DNA of 64,000 bases from CAYZJB01 sp964602985 (GTDB lineage: Bacteria; CLD3; SB21): positions 1 to 64,000 of the forward strand of contig CAZRTJ010000009.1 of NCBI GenBank assembly GCA_964602985.1, written 5' to 3'. Position 1 is the stretch's first letter, and every line of letters starts with the position of its first letter. This document shows, in pieces, positions 17,748 to 25,665 of this stretch. The translations under genes were made by a program, and so were the position numbers. The notes under the pieces are model-generated. The model saw only the letters and a list, made by a program, of their open reading frames with translations. It was not told the DNA's origin and made no database searches.

Positions 17748-18259
17748 TACACGCTTCCTCGTTCTAAGTCCCGGATTTGATCGCGGAGTTTGGCCGCATC
17801 TTCATATGCTTCGAAAGTGATTGCCTTCTCCAATGCCGCCTTCAGAAACAAGATTCGGTCTTGGAGACTACCCTCGGCTCCCAGTGGTTCCATCTCACGC
17901 ACCCAGAGCGAAACGTGGTTCTTCAGCGCTAGCAGGATGGCATCGACCGGCGCAGCCGACAGATTCCATCGACGGTCGTGGCTCTTCACGGTAAGCAACG
18001 AATGAAACAACCCCGTGGGATGCTGAAAAATACAAATCTTCACCAGTTTTGCGTCATGCCACTTCAGCAACCGGCCGACCACGTCGTGCACGGAGATTTC
18101 ACCCCGAAAGGAAGGATCCATCTGTGCCCGTAACGCAAACATCTCCGTCGCCGATGTTCGAATCTTGATCCGTTGACGACCCGTGATTTCCTGCAGAACG
18201 ACGGCATTCTCGCCGTCGGGGTCCATCGATAAGACACGCGCTACAAAAACCGGCGTCAT
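17747..18259 (-). CDS. Bifunctional nuclease (BFN/DUF151) domain protein with UVR motif
   Basis: 170 residues. The first 125 form a BFN domain, the family that in plants and bacteria is reported to have DNase and RNase activity (VVLQEITGRQRIKIRTSATEMFAL and the DAILLALK helix). The C-terminal 35 residues, LKAALEKAITFEAYEDAAKLRDQI, are a UVR motif as in UvrB and UvrC, a helical hairpin for protein contact. This two-domain form is common in FCB bacteria. It lies one base downstream of porQ and overlaps the next gene by one base. A link to DNA repair is inferred from the UVR motif only. Confidence 0.92.
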   Translation of the reverse strand: MTPVFVARVLSMDPDGENAVVLQEITGRQRIKIRTSATEMFALRAQMDPSFRGEISVHDVVGRLLKWHDAKLVKICIFQHPTGLFHSLLTVKSHDRRWNLSAAPVDAILLALKNHVSLWVREMEPLGAEGSLQDRILFLKAALEKAITFEAYEDAAKLRDQIRDLERGSV

Positions 18260-18260
18260 T

Positions 18261-19163
18261 TCAGAGTCGAACCGAAACGGCCATGCGATGAATCGCGCCG
18301 ATCCGCCACGTGTTCCAGGAATAATCGAATGTGTACTTTCCGTAACGGAATCCGATCCCGCCCGCCAATCCCGCCGCGCCCCCGCTGGGCAGGCTCAGGG
18401 TCTCTCGTTGCCCGTGATCATACCCTCCCCTGAGTACCAACGATTCGATCGGACGATACTCCATTCCGATGGCGCCGCGGATGAGGCGATCGGCCAGCGA
18501 ACCGCTTCGATGAAAATCGTACCACCTCGCCTGAAGGGACACTGCTCCCCACGCTTTCTGACCGTCGAGGTGAAGTCCGAGCGGCAGTGACTCCCGCTTG
18601 CGGTCAAACGGATCGATGGCAAATCCGAGATTGGAGACGCCTCCCGCGAGTTGTATGCCAAAACGCTCCCATTCCGCCTGGACGCCCCCGTCGATCGCCA
18701 ATGCGGATGATCCATACGAAGCAATCGACGAGTGAATGAATTTGATGGCCCCACCCAACTTCCATTTTTCACGAACCGTCCGTCCGTAGAATGCGCTTGC
18801 TGAAAAATCCGATGCCGCAAAGGTGATGGTCTGATTGCCACTCTCATCGTACCCGTCGAATGTGCCATAAGAAACGTACGTCAGACTTCCGCCCCACACG
18901 CCTTGCGTCGTGGGCCAGACCAGAGCGGCATCAGTCGAAGACACGTCCAGGAGTTCATTGGTGTAGGATAGAAACATCTCCCGATGCTCCGCCGCATTCA
19001 CGACGGAGGGACCTCTGGAAAATCCTCTCCAATCGGTGAAAGACAATGTCCCTCCCGTGGCCGCCGAATGCGGATGCATGCGCAATTTCAGAAACGAAAA
19101 ACCGTCATCTCCGGCAGTCGCTGCGGCCGCCACGATGAGGAGGAAATAACCGGTACGGTGCAT
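18261..19163 (-). CDS. porQ: Type IX secretion outer-membrane protein PorQ
   Basis: 300 residues. A signal peptide ending AATA precedes GDDGFSFLKLRMHPHSAATGG, which matches the PorQ/PorV start pattern; the following region (FSRGPSVVNAAEHREMFLSYTNEL) is typical of PorQ. The rest is an all-beta barrel of alternating aromatic strands ending in MAVSVRL. PorQ is an outer-membrane component of the T9SS, linked to the PorZ/PorU attachment complex in Porphyromonas. Here it lies between ccmC and the nuclease gene, far from porU and porV at 47-53 kb. The mature protein would begin with Gly, not Gln. Confidence 0.87.
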   Translation of the reverse strand: MHRTGYFLLIVAAAATAGDDGFSFLKLRMHPHSAATGGTLSFTDWRGFSRGPSVVNAAEHREMFLSYTNELLDVSSTDAALVWPTTQGVWGGSLTYVSYGTFDGYDESGNQTITFAASDFSASAFYGRTVREKWKLGGAIKFIHSSIASYGSSALAIDGGVQAEWERFGIQLAGGVSNLGFAIDPFDRKRESLPLGLHLDGQKAWGAVSLQARWYDFHRSGSLADRLIRGAIGMEYRPIESLVLRGGYDHGQRETLSLPSGGAAGLAGGIGFRYGKYTFDYSWNTWRIGAIHRMAVSVRL

Positions 19164-19213
19164 AGGAGGTCCTTTGGAGAATATAGGTGCGTCGGGAAAG
19201 GAATGTCAAGCCG

Positions 19214-19897
19214 TCATTCGGACTCGATCATCACACGCAATTCACGCACCCGGAGTTGGCTTTGCAGCGTTCGATACCGTTTGAACATCAGACTGACATA
19301 CAACAGCATGAATGCGACGAGACAGACAAGCAAGGCCGTCCACATTTCCGGAGCGAGACCCGACTTTTCGCCACCGGCAATCACGGGTTCCGGATGTTGC
19401 GTCCGCCACCAACGGATCGACATGTACACCAGCGGCACGTCGAGAAATCCGATGATCCCCACGACCGCCGAAAGGCGTCCGCGTTGAGACTCGTCCTGTA
19501 CATACTGCCGCACCATGATATACCCGACATAGATCAGCCACAGCACCAGCGTCAAGGTCAATCGTGCATCCCACGTCCACCAGATTCCCCAGACGGGTTT
19601 GGCCCAGATGGGTCCGGTCACCAGGACGATCGTGCAAAACGCAAGTCCCAGTTCCGCCGACGCGCAGGCCAGCAGGTCGTACGCCTCATCCTTCTTCACG
19701 AGGTACAGTACGCTACAGACAAAGACAACGCCAAAGGCCAGAAATGCAATCCATGCGGAGGGAACGTGGTAGTAAAAGATTCGTTGAACAATCCCCATGG
19801 TCTTTTCAGTCGGCACCCATAGAAAAATCAAATACAACGTGACCATGAAGAGGGTGACGGTCAAGACATCGATGATGGTTTCGGCAATTCGACTCAT
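19214..19897 (-). CDS. ccmC: Cytochrome c biogenesis heme protein CcmC/CcsA
   Basis: 227 residues with six predicted membrane segments. The tryptophan-rich heme-handling motif WGIWWTWDARLT lies in the periplasmic loop near residue 125, and histidines in YYHVPSAW and later loops match CcmC. It passes heme toward the cytochrome c maturation chaperone. No other ccm gene is next to it; the neighbours are DUF4159 (7-base gap upstream) and porQ. CcmC and CcsA are related, and the short length fits CcmC. Confidence 0.93.
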   Translation of the reverse strand: MSRIAETIIDVLTVTLFMVTLYLIFLWVPTEKTMGIVQRIFYYHVPSAWIAFLAFGVVFVCSVLYLVKKDEAYDLLACASAELGLAFCTIVLVTGPIWAKPVWGIWWTWDARLTLTLVLWLIYVGYIMVRQYVQDESQRGRLSAVVGIIGFLDVPLVYMSIRWWRTQHPEPVIAGGEKSGLAPEMWTALLVCLVAFMLLYVSLMFKRYRTLQSQLRVRELRVMIESE

Positions 19898-19904
19898 TAC
19901 GGCC

Positions 19905-20564
19905 TCAATAGGTTAAGGCATACAGGATGATGTTGGCGCCCATCCTCAGGGCCAGCTGGTGTTTTTCGTCTCCGTCTTCGGGAAATACGGCAGGACCCTC
20001 CAGTCCGTCACTGATGTCCGTATTCTTGGAATAGAAACAAACCAATCGACCCTGGTGAAAGAGACCGTAGGCTTCTGGCGGTCCCCCGTCGTGTTCGTGA
20101 ATCTTCGGAAGGCCCTGTGGGAAACGATAGTGGACCGAAAAGATCGGATGTGAAAACGGAAGAGGAACAAAATCCTCTTCGGGAAACACCCTCTTCATTT
20201 CGCGACGGAAGTGCGCGTCGATCCCGTAGTCGTCGTCGCACCACAGGAATCCGCCGTTGGAAAGGTGGATGCGCAGATTGCGGATGTCCGCGTCAGAGAA
20301 CCGGACGTTCCCGTGACCCGACATGTAGAGAACTGGATATTCAAACAATTTGAGGTCCGACGGTTCTATATAGGTCTCTCGCACATCGCATCGGAGGTTG
20401 GAACTTTGTCTCAAGAATCCCAGCAAATGATTCAAGGAAGACTTGTTCCCGTACCAGTCCCCACCTCCGCCGTATTTCAGTCGAGCGATGGTGATCAAAC
20501 TTCCGGGCGTTTGAGCGGTCAGCGAAGCGGTGGCTATCGCCAGCCACAAGAACACGCTACGCAT
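19905..20564 (-). CDS. Secreted DUF4159 protein
   Basis: 219 residues. A signal peptide ends SLTA and is followed by QTPGSLITIARLKYGGGGDWY, so mature Gln again. The body has the DUF4159 pattern: LKYGGGGDWYGNKSSLNHLL, then FEYPVLYMSGHGNVRFSDADIRNLR, GGFLWCDDDYG and FPEEDFVPLPFSHPIF. DUF4159 has a glutamine-amidotransferase-like fold, but the catalytic role is unknown. It overlaps lgt by eight bases and precedes ccmC by seven, so all are in one transcript. DUF4159 proteins usually occur near MoxR/VWA clusters; here the batA/batB genes are 18 kb away. Confidence 0.93.
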   Translation of the reverse strand: MRSVFLWLAIATASLTAQTPGSLITIARLKYGGGGDWYGNKSSLNHLLGFLRQSSNLRCDVRETYIEPSDLKLFEYPVLYMSGHGNVRFSDADIRNLRIHLSNGGFLWCDDDYGIDAHFRREMKRVFPEEDFVPLPFSHPIFSVHYRFPQGLPKIHEHDGGPPEAYGLFHQGRLVCFYSKNTDISDGLEGPAVFPEDGDEKHQLALRMGANIILYALTY

Positions 20565-21381
20565 CCGGTCCTCTCCGCATCAACGACACGTTCCAGACCA
20601 CACCCAGCGCGATCATCACCAGGCTGATCAACTGCGCTCCGCTGAGACCCCAGGCGACGATCGGATTGATGCGTAGGAATTCCACACCAAATCGCGCCAG
20701 TCCTCCCAAAACCAGGTACGACGCCAGAATGGAGCCCGGCTTCGGAGAGCGGCGGTGGAGGAAATACAAGATTCCAAAAACCGCCAGCGACAGGACTGTT
20801 TCGTACAGCGGGGTCGGATGGACGAGGGTGTGGTCGGGAACCAGGCCATTCGGATATTGTTTGGCAATCTCGGTTCCGTAGAAGGCCTCCGACGGGGGCA
20901 CGATTCCGCGGGAGTAGTCCGTACCGAATATCCCGTCGTACGGCTTGCCGTAATCGCCGTCGCCAGCCAGGTGACATCCGATCCGACCCAAACCGTATCC
21001 AAGCGGAAGCACCATGGAAACCAGGTCGAGAGATCTCAAGAGCGGTAACTTATTCTTCCGAACGATCCAAATGATCGCGAGGAATGCCAAAACAAATCCG
21101 CCATACCACGTCAACCCTGCGCCGGAAAACAACATGCCAAGCGGATCTTTGATGAAGCGGTCGAACGCTTCGAACAATAGGTAATACAATTTCGACCCGA
21201 GCAATCCAAACACTGCGGCCAGCAGGACCAGGCGCTCCGCGACTTCTGCGGGAAACTTCTGTTGCAGAAAGAGCCTTTTCAGAACAAAACTGGAGGTGAT
21301 GAATGCAACGGCCAACATCAATCCGAAGCTGTGGATCGGTATGCCTCCGAAAATAGGAATCTCAAAAAGAGTTGGAATCAT
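20557..21381 (-). CDS. lgt: Prolipoprotein diacylglyceryl transferase
   Basis: 274 residues, seven predicted membrane segments. It transfers diacylglycerol to the lipobox Cys of prolipoproteins in the inner membrane. The signature LPLGYGLGRIGCHLAGDGDYGKP carries the essential Arg; the region after HPTPLYE is the second Lgt motif. The GDGDYG form of the signature is the one I know from Bacteroidetes and Chlorobi. Four lipobox-bearing proteins in this window (4433, 21571, 30307, 53345) would be its substrates. It is the first gene of the nine-gene minus-strand run. Confidence 0.94.
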   Translation of the reverse strand: MIPTLFEIPIFGGIPIHSFGLMLAVAFITSSFVLKRLFLQQKFPAEVAERLVLLAAVFGLLGSKLYYLLFEAFDRFIKDPLGMLFSGAGLTWYGGFVLAFLAIIWIVRKNKLPLLRSLDLVSMVLPLGYGLGRIGCHLAGDGDYGKPYDGIFGTDYSRGIVPPSEAFYGTEIAKQYPNGLVPDHTLVHPTPLYETVLSLAVFGILYFLHRRSPKPGSILASYLVLGGLARFGVEFLRINPIVAWGLSGAQLISLVMIALGVVWNVSLMRRGPDA

Positions 21382-21570
21382 CAGGAAAGTGCCCTATTTT
21401 TTTGATTGACGGTGGCAAAGGTAGGGAGAGGAATCATAGAATTCCAGTGGTATATAACCTGAATCATGCAAAAGATCATGGTTTTGGCCACGCGACTCGA
21501 ATACCATGAAGGCAATTGTCGACGTTCCGTCTTTTGCCCAAATCACTAGAACATGCGTAAGGAGTTTTCA

Positions 21571-22269
21571 ATGAGGTCATCCTTCTTTTGTCTGCTTGTA
21601 GTCGCGGCATCCTGCGCGCCGGTGTACATCCCCAATCAGGTCAACGCGCCGTTGCTTACGGGACAAAACGAAATTCAGGTGGCGGGCTCCATTGGCTCCA
21701 ACGGTGCCGACGTCCAAGCGGCTTATGCCGTGACAGATGAAATCGGAGTCATGGCCAATTTCTCCGCGCAGAAAAAGGGAGAATCCTCCAGCAGTGACTA
21801 CCACAAACACATGTTCAAGGAGATCGGCTTGGGATACCAGACGCCCATGGGTCGCAATGGAGTTTTTGACATATACGCAGGCGTGGGAAGTGGAACATCC
21901 AGTTCGCGGGATTCTTACACGTGGTTCGGCTCGCAATCCGTCGCGGCCGACGGCAATTATCGAAGGATCTTCATACAACCCTCAGCGGGTCGGCGCGGAA
22001 CGGGTTTGCACGCCGCGCTCTCGACACGATTGGCGTGGGTAACTTTTACGAAATTCGAATCCGGAGGAAATACGGTCAAAAAGAACTACACGCAATTTTA
22101 CATCGAGCCGGTCGTGACGACGCGTCTGGGATTTGAAAACTTCAAGTTTCAAACCCAGATCGGCTTGTCCTTGCCTTTGGACCATAACAGAACGTTTGAA
22201 CATCAGCCTGTCATATTCAACATCGGGTTGTTCCTGAACCTGAATCATTCGGACGGCGCCGATGAGTGA
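21571..22269 (+). CDS. Lipoprotein, probable outer-membrane beta-barrel-like
   Basis: 232 residues from the ATG at 21571, chosen because AAGGAG lies seven bases upstream; an ATG-like codon at 21553 is less likely. MRSSFFCLLVVAASC is a lipoprotein signal with Cys at residue 15. The rest alternates polar and hydrophobic residues in about ten strands (EIQVAGSIGSN, AAYAVTDEIGVMANFS, FQTQIGLSLPL, FNIGLFLNL), as in small outer-membrane barrels or surface lipoproteins. The function is not recognised. It stands alone and ends in a strong terminator. Confidence 0.88.
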   Translation: MRSSFFCLLVVAASCAPVYIPNQVNAPLLTGQNEIQVAGSIGSNGADVQAAYAVTDEIGVMANFSAQKKGESSSSDYHKHMFKEIGLGYQTPMGRNGVFDIYAGVGSGTSSSRDSYTWFGSQSVAADGNYRRIFIQPSAGRRGTGLHAALSTRLAWVTFTKFESGGNTVKKNYTQFYIEPVVTTRLGFENFKFQTQIGLSLPLDHNRTFEHQPVIFNIGLFLNLNHSDGADE

Positions 22270-22296
22270 CAGTCTTCACTTGATTCCGATTCTGCA

Positions 22297-22322
22297 AAAC
22301 CTGCCCTCTGGCAGGTTTTTTT
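22297..22322 (+). terminator. Rho-independent terminator after the lipoprotein gene
   Basis: A stem of nine base pairs (AAACCTGCC with GGCAGGTTT, loop CTCT) runs into seven T at 22316-22322, directly before hisIE. The signal is unambiguous. Confidence 0.92.
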
Positions 22323-22392
22323 GTTGCAAAAAAGGCCTGATCGATCCACCTTCGATTCGTTCACACATGCGGAATCCAAACAACAGGACGCT

Positions 22393-22944
22393 ATGAAGCC
22401 AAAATTTGGCAAGAACGGAAATTCGCTGCCCTGCATTGTGCAGGATGCGCGCACGCTGGAGGTGCTGACCCTCGGACAGATGGACAAACGCAGTTATCGC
22501 GAAACCAGGAGACGTGGTTTCGTGGTGATGCATAGCAAATCCAAACCGAAGATGCGATGTCTGTCGATCCACACCGATTGTGACGGTGACGCGATCCTCA
22601 TCAAGGCGATCCCGTCCGGGGTCTCGTGTCACAAAGGAAAACGTTCCTGCTTTGATACGGAGTGGCTGCATAATTTCTTGTTTGAACTGGAATCCGTGAT
22701 CGAAACACGCTGGCAGAGCGGAAACTCCCGTATCCGCCGATTGCGGCGGCGTGGTGTTTCAAAGTCCGCTCAGAAAGTTATTGAGGAAGCCGGGGAAGCC
22801 GCACTTGCGTCGGTGGATGGCTCCCGAAGAGAAATGATTGCCGAAGTCGCGGATCTCATTTTCCATCTTCTCGTCCTGCTACGCCATCACGATCTTACTC
22901 TGGCCGACGTTGCTGGGGAGTTGCGAAAACGCCACAGCCGCTAG
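22393..22944 (+). CDS. hisIE: Bifunctional HisIE-like protein with altered HisI domain
   Basis: 183 residues from the ATG at 22393. The HisI half (about 10-90) keeps the metal ligands D62, D64 and D66 in DCDGD and Cys 63, 79 and 86 (SCHKGKRSCF). The HisE half (about 95-183) keeps KVIEEAGEAALA and DLIFHLLVLLRHH. Compared with the E. coli HisI as I remember it, about 11 residues are missing between FVVMHSKSKPK and MRCLSIH, the place of the conserved WTKGETSGNF segment that binds the substrate. Histidine step 2/3 activity may therefore be reduced or changed. No other his gene is nearby. Its stop shares the palindrome CTAG with the gene on the other strand. Confidence 0.88.
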   Translation: MKPKFGKNGNSLPCIVQDARTLEVLTLGQMDKRSYRETRRRGFVVMHSKSKPKMRCLSIHTDCDGDAILIKAIPSGVSCHKGKRSCFDTEWLHNFLFELESVIETRWQSGNSRIRRLRRRGVSKSAQKVIEEAGEAALASVDGSRREMIAEVADLIFHLLVLLRHHDLTLADVAGELRKRHSR

Positions 22945-23117
22945 GCGTTCAATCTCAGTTCCTCGACTCCATTCAGTGCTAACAACTGAAGCAAGATCTC
23001 GTCGATCCTGGACAGTATCCTTTCGCGGTCGTCGAGCCCCGACGAATTTGCCAAGTCTTTTGCCAGGAGCAAATTCTCACGCTCCAGTTTGTCAATGTTG
23101 ATTTCAGGGTTGTTCAT
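22941..23117 (-). CDS. Small helical protein of unknown function
   Basis: 58 residues from the ATG at 23117, supported by GGAGG six bases upstream. The sequence is charged and leucine-rich (IDKLERENLLLAKDLANSSGLDDRERILSRIDEILLQLL), probably two amphipathic helices or a short coiled coil. No known domain is recognised. It ends in the TAG that overlaps the hisIE stop on the other strand. The good ribosome site and helix pattern make it likely real, but a search is needed to confirm conservation. Confidence 0.6.
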   Translation of the reverse strand: MNNPEINIDKLERENLLLAKDLANSSGLDDRERILSRIDEILLQLLALNGVEELRLNA

Positions 23118-23498
23118 GTTCGCCTCCATTTGTTCAGTCCATATCAGTACAAGCACAAACTAGGCCTGTCGTAACATGTTGTTAATATTACACTGAAATG
23201 ATAGTCGTTCTGGAAATTTTACCTTCGTTTCCAGAATTTTCCTTACCTGTAAATATCCACTTTCCACACGGTCAATACAGGAACACCTCGGCTCCACGTT
23301 TTAGCGCAAGTGCTTCTGAAATAGACGTTGATTTGTGACCCATGACACACAAAGGCTCGGCCTGATGGTTTGTGAACAAGTTATTAACACACCACGGCGG
23401 GCACAGCAGAAATTGTTTGCATTTCATTACATGTTAATTTATAATTAGTTAGCAATATCCTTGTTTCTCCGGAGCAACACTACTCTCAAACTAATCTC
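23118..23498. other. AT-rich non-coding region between the small protein and the oxidoreductase
   Basis: About 380 bases without a supported gene, AT-richer than the surroundings. It contains a perfect 9-bp inverted repeat (23208-23236), TTAATATTA-like stretches near 23182 and a TTATAATTAG stretch near 23440. The promoters of the small minus-strand gene and of the FAD oxidoreductase must both lie here. No convincing RNA gene was seen. Confidence 0.75.
23208..23236. repeat. Perfect 9-bp inverted repeat
   Basis: TTCTGGAAA (23208-23216) is repeated in reverse complement as TTTCCAGAA (23228-23236), with an 11-base spacer. It lies about 90 bases upstream of the small minus-strand gene and 260 upstream of the oxidoreductase. 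It could be an operator for a dimeric regulator or a weak terminator (TTTT follows on the plus strand). Confidence 0.7.
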
Positions 23499-24656
23499 AT
23501 GAAAAACAAGTACGGCGCAGTCATAATCGGTGCGGGGTGTATCGGTACCAGCATTGCCGCCCATTTGGCAGAACTTGGGTTCACGGATGTTCTCGTCCTC
23601 GAAAAAGAAAAAATGATCGGATTGGGATCCACCGCAAAATGCGCGGGCGGAGTTCGCACTCAGTTCTCGACTCCCATCAACATTTCCATGAGTCACTACT
23701 CTATCGCAGAGTTCGAGAAGATCCATGCCGAGTATGGTATCCAGTATGTCCAGTGCGGTTATCTCTTTGTCTTGCGTAGTGACGAACAGAAGCAACGGTA
23801 TTTGCGGAATATGCAACTGCAGCGGGATCACGGAGTGGATGTGCGGTTTCTTTCGCCTGCCGACGTGGCGGAATTCGCGCCCAATTACAACATGGACGGC
23901 GTCGTGGGCGGCACGTTTGGTGCAAAGGATGGGCTCATTGATCCCTACATGATGTGCGATGCTTATTTCAAGCGTTCTCGAAGTTCGAACATAGAATTCC
24001 TCACGGGAGCCGCGTGCGTCGGTCTGAAGACGTCCGGATCGAAGGTCACTCACGTGGTGACCGATCAAGGGCCGATCGAGGCCGGAGTAGTCGTGAATGC
24101 CGCAGGACCTTATGCGAAAGTGATCGGACAGATGGCAGGCGTGCCGATACCGATCGAGCCACTACGGCGCATGATCACCACCACGGGGGATTTGGACTTT
24201 GTGACAGAGAAATTCCCGATGGTCGTGGATGTCACGACCGGAATGTACATGCACCGCGAAGGCGGCGGCCTCCTGATCGGTCTTGCAAACGAAAAAGAAA
24301 AACCGGGCTTCCAGGAGACGATCGACACCGATTTTCTGGATACCATGCTGATGACTGCGCTGGAGGTCATGCCTTGTTTGGCCGATGCGGAAATCAAGAC
24401 GAAATACCCCGGCACGTGGGCGGGTCTGTATGAAGACAGCCCCGATCACCACGCCATCATCGATCGCATTCCCGATTTTGATAATTTCTATGTCTGTGGC
24501 GGATTCAGCGGTCACGGTCTCATGCATGCGCCGGCCGCCGGCCAGGCTGTGGCGGAACTGATCGTCCGGGGAAAATGCGTAACCTTCGACCTGGCACCTC
24601 TGCGTTTTCGACGCTTTGCGGAAAACGATCTGACGGTGGAAAAGAATGTGATCTAA
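23499..24656 (+). CDS. FAD-dependent oxidoreductase, sarcosine/glycine oxidase type (DAO family)
   Basis: 385 residues. The N-terminal dinucleotide motif is VIIGAGCIGTSIAAHLAELG, followed by the DAO-type FAD segment VLEKEKMIGLGSTAKCAGGVRTQF. The C-terminal FAD contact CGGFSGHGLMHAPAAGQAVAEL is complete. The family oxidises secondary or primary amines of amino acids such as sarcosine, glycine or proline with FAD; the beta subunit of sarcosine oxidase is the closest in style, but no alpha/gamma/delta subunits are nearby, so the substrate is open. The start has no clear ribosome site. nrnA follows 10 bases downstream. Confidence 0.93.
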   Translation: MKNKYGAVIIGAGCIGTSIAAHLAELGFTDVLVLEKEKMIGLGSTAKCAGGVRTQFSTPINISMSHYSIAEFEKIHAEYGIQYVQCGYLFVLRSDEQKQRYLRNMQLQRDHGVDVRFLSPADVAEFAPNYNMDGVVGGTFGAKDGLIDPYMMCDAYFKRSRSSNIEFLTGAACVGLKTSGSKVTHVVTDQGPIEAGVVVNAAGPYAKVIGQMAGVPIPIEPLRRMITTTGDLDFVTEKFPMVVDVTTGMYMHREGGGLLIGLANEKEKPGFQETIDTDFLDTMLMTALEVMPCLADAEIKTKYPGTWAGLYEDSPDHHAIIDRIPDFDNFYVCGGFSGHGLMHAPAAGQAVAELIVRGKCVTFDLAPLRFRRFAENDLTVEKNVI

Positions 24657-24666
24657 GGAGGAATCC

Positions 24667-25665
24667 ATGTTTAAGCCGATCGAAAAAATCGTCAAGAAAG
24701 CCAAATCCTTTGTCTTGACGACGCACGTCAATCCGGACGGCGACGGCCTGGGAAGTGAAGTGGGACTGGCTACGTTCCTGAAGAAACAACTGGGCAAGAA
24801 AGTCCGGATCATCAACACAAGCATGACGCCCAAGCAATACCGTTTTCTGGACACCGATGGAGAGATTGAGACCTACGATGCCAGGAAGCATGATTCGTTT
24901 ATCCAGAAAGCGGACGTCATCTTTGTTCTGGACATCAGCGTTTCCAAGCGTCTGGATCGAATGCAGGAAGTCGTGATGAAGTCTCCGGCAACCCGAATTT
25001 GCATCGATCATCATCTGGACAACGACGGATTGGGTCATTACAATTGCGTGGATGAGACCTCCCCTGCGACGGCGGAACTGATCTACAATTTCATCCGACA
25101 TTTCAAAGGCAAGCCAACTCTGAAGATCGCCCGGTCGCTGTACACCAGTCTGGTGACGGATACCGGTGGATTTCGATTCAACGCCACTCGGCCGGCAACC
25201 CACCTCATTGCGGCAGAACTACTGAAAACGGGCGTGACGCCGAATGAAATCTATTCTGAAGTCTTCGAACAAGGCAGTTCGGACGTCATGAAACTGCTTG
25301 GAATAGCGTTGGAGAATCTGAAGCCAGAATGCGAGGGTCAGCTTCATTGGACGTACCTGACGGAAGAACATTTCAAGAAAACTCGCACCCACCGCAGTGA
25401 CACCGAAGGATTCGTCGACTACACATTGAAAATCGAAGGATCCATGTGCGGCGTCTTCTTCTACGAAACGCCGGAAGGCCACACCAAGGTCAGCCTGCGC
25501 TCCAAAGGCAAAGTGGACATTCAGAAATTTGCCAAGAAATACGGGGGCGGTGGACACATGCACGCTTCCGGCATTACCTTGCACTCGCCTTTCCGCCCGA
25601 CGATGAAGAAGATATTGACGGACCTTAAGAAGTACTACCAATCCACTTACATGAAGAAGTCATGA
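24667..25665 (+). CDS. nrnA: DHH phosphoesterase, NrnA-type oligoribonuclease/PAP phosphatase
   Basis: 332 residues, typical for NrnA. The DHH domain has TTHVNPDGDGLGSEVG, DVIFVLDIS and the name-giving DHHLD; the DHHA1 domain ends with GGGHMHASGI. It degrades short RNAs (nanoRNA) and 3'-phosphoadenosine 5'-phosphate; some members also cut pApA, the breakdown product of c-di-AMP, which is relevant because a c-di-AMP cyclase is at 46484. An AAGGAGGAA site precedes the ATG. Its stop overlaps pepA by ATGA (25662-25665). Confidence 0.95.
   Translation: MFKPIEKIVKKAKSFVLTTHVNPDGDGLGSEVGLATFLKKQLGKKVRIINTSMTPKQYRFLDTDGEIETYDARKHDSFIQKADVIFVLDISVSKRLDRMQEVVMKSPATRICIDHHLDNDGLGHYNCVDETSPATAELIYNFIRHFKGKPTLKIARSLYTSLVTDTGGFRFNATRPATHLIAAELLKTGVTPNEIYSEVFEQGSSDVMKLLGIALENLKPECEGQLHWTYLTEEHFKKTRTHRSDTEGFVDYTLKIEGSMCGVFFYETPEGHTKVSLRSKGKVDIQKFAKKYGGGGHMHASGITLHSPFRPTMKKILTDLKKYYQSTYMKKS

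Noticed and set aside
23118..23498. Possible replication origin (DnaA-like TTATTAACA near 23390, AT-rich)
   Set aside because: Only one near-match with a mismatch to TTATNCACA; no cluster of boxes, no dnaA or dnaN, so nothing supports an origin.
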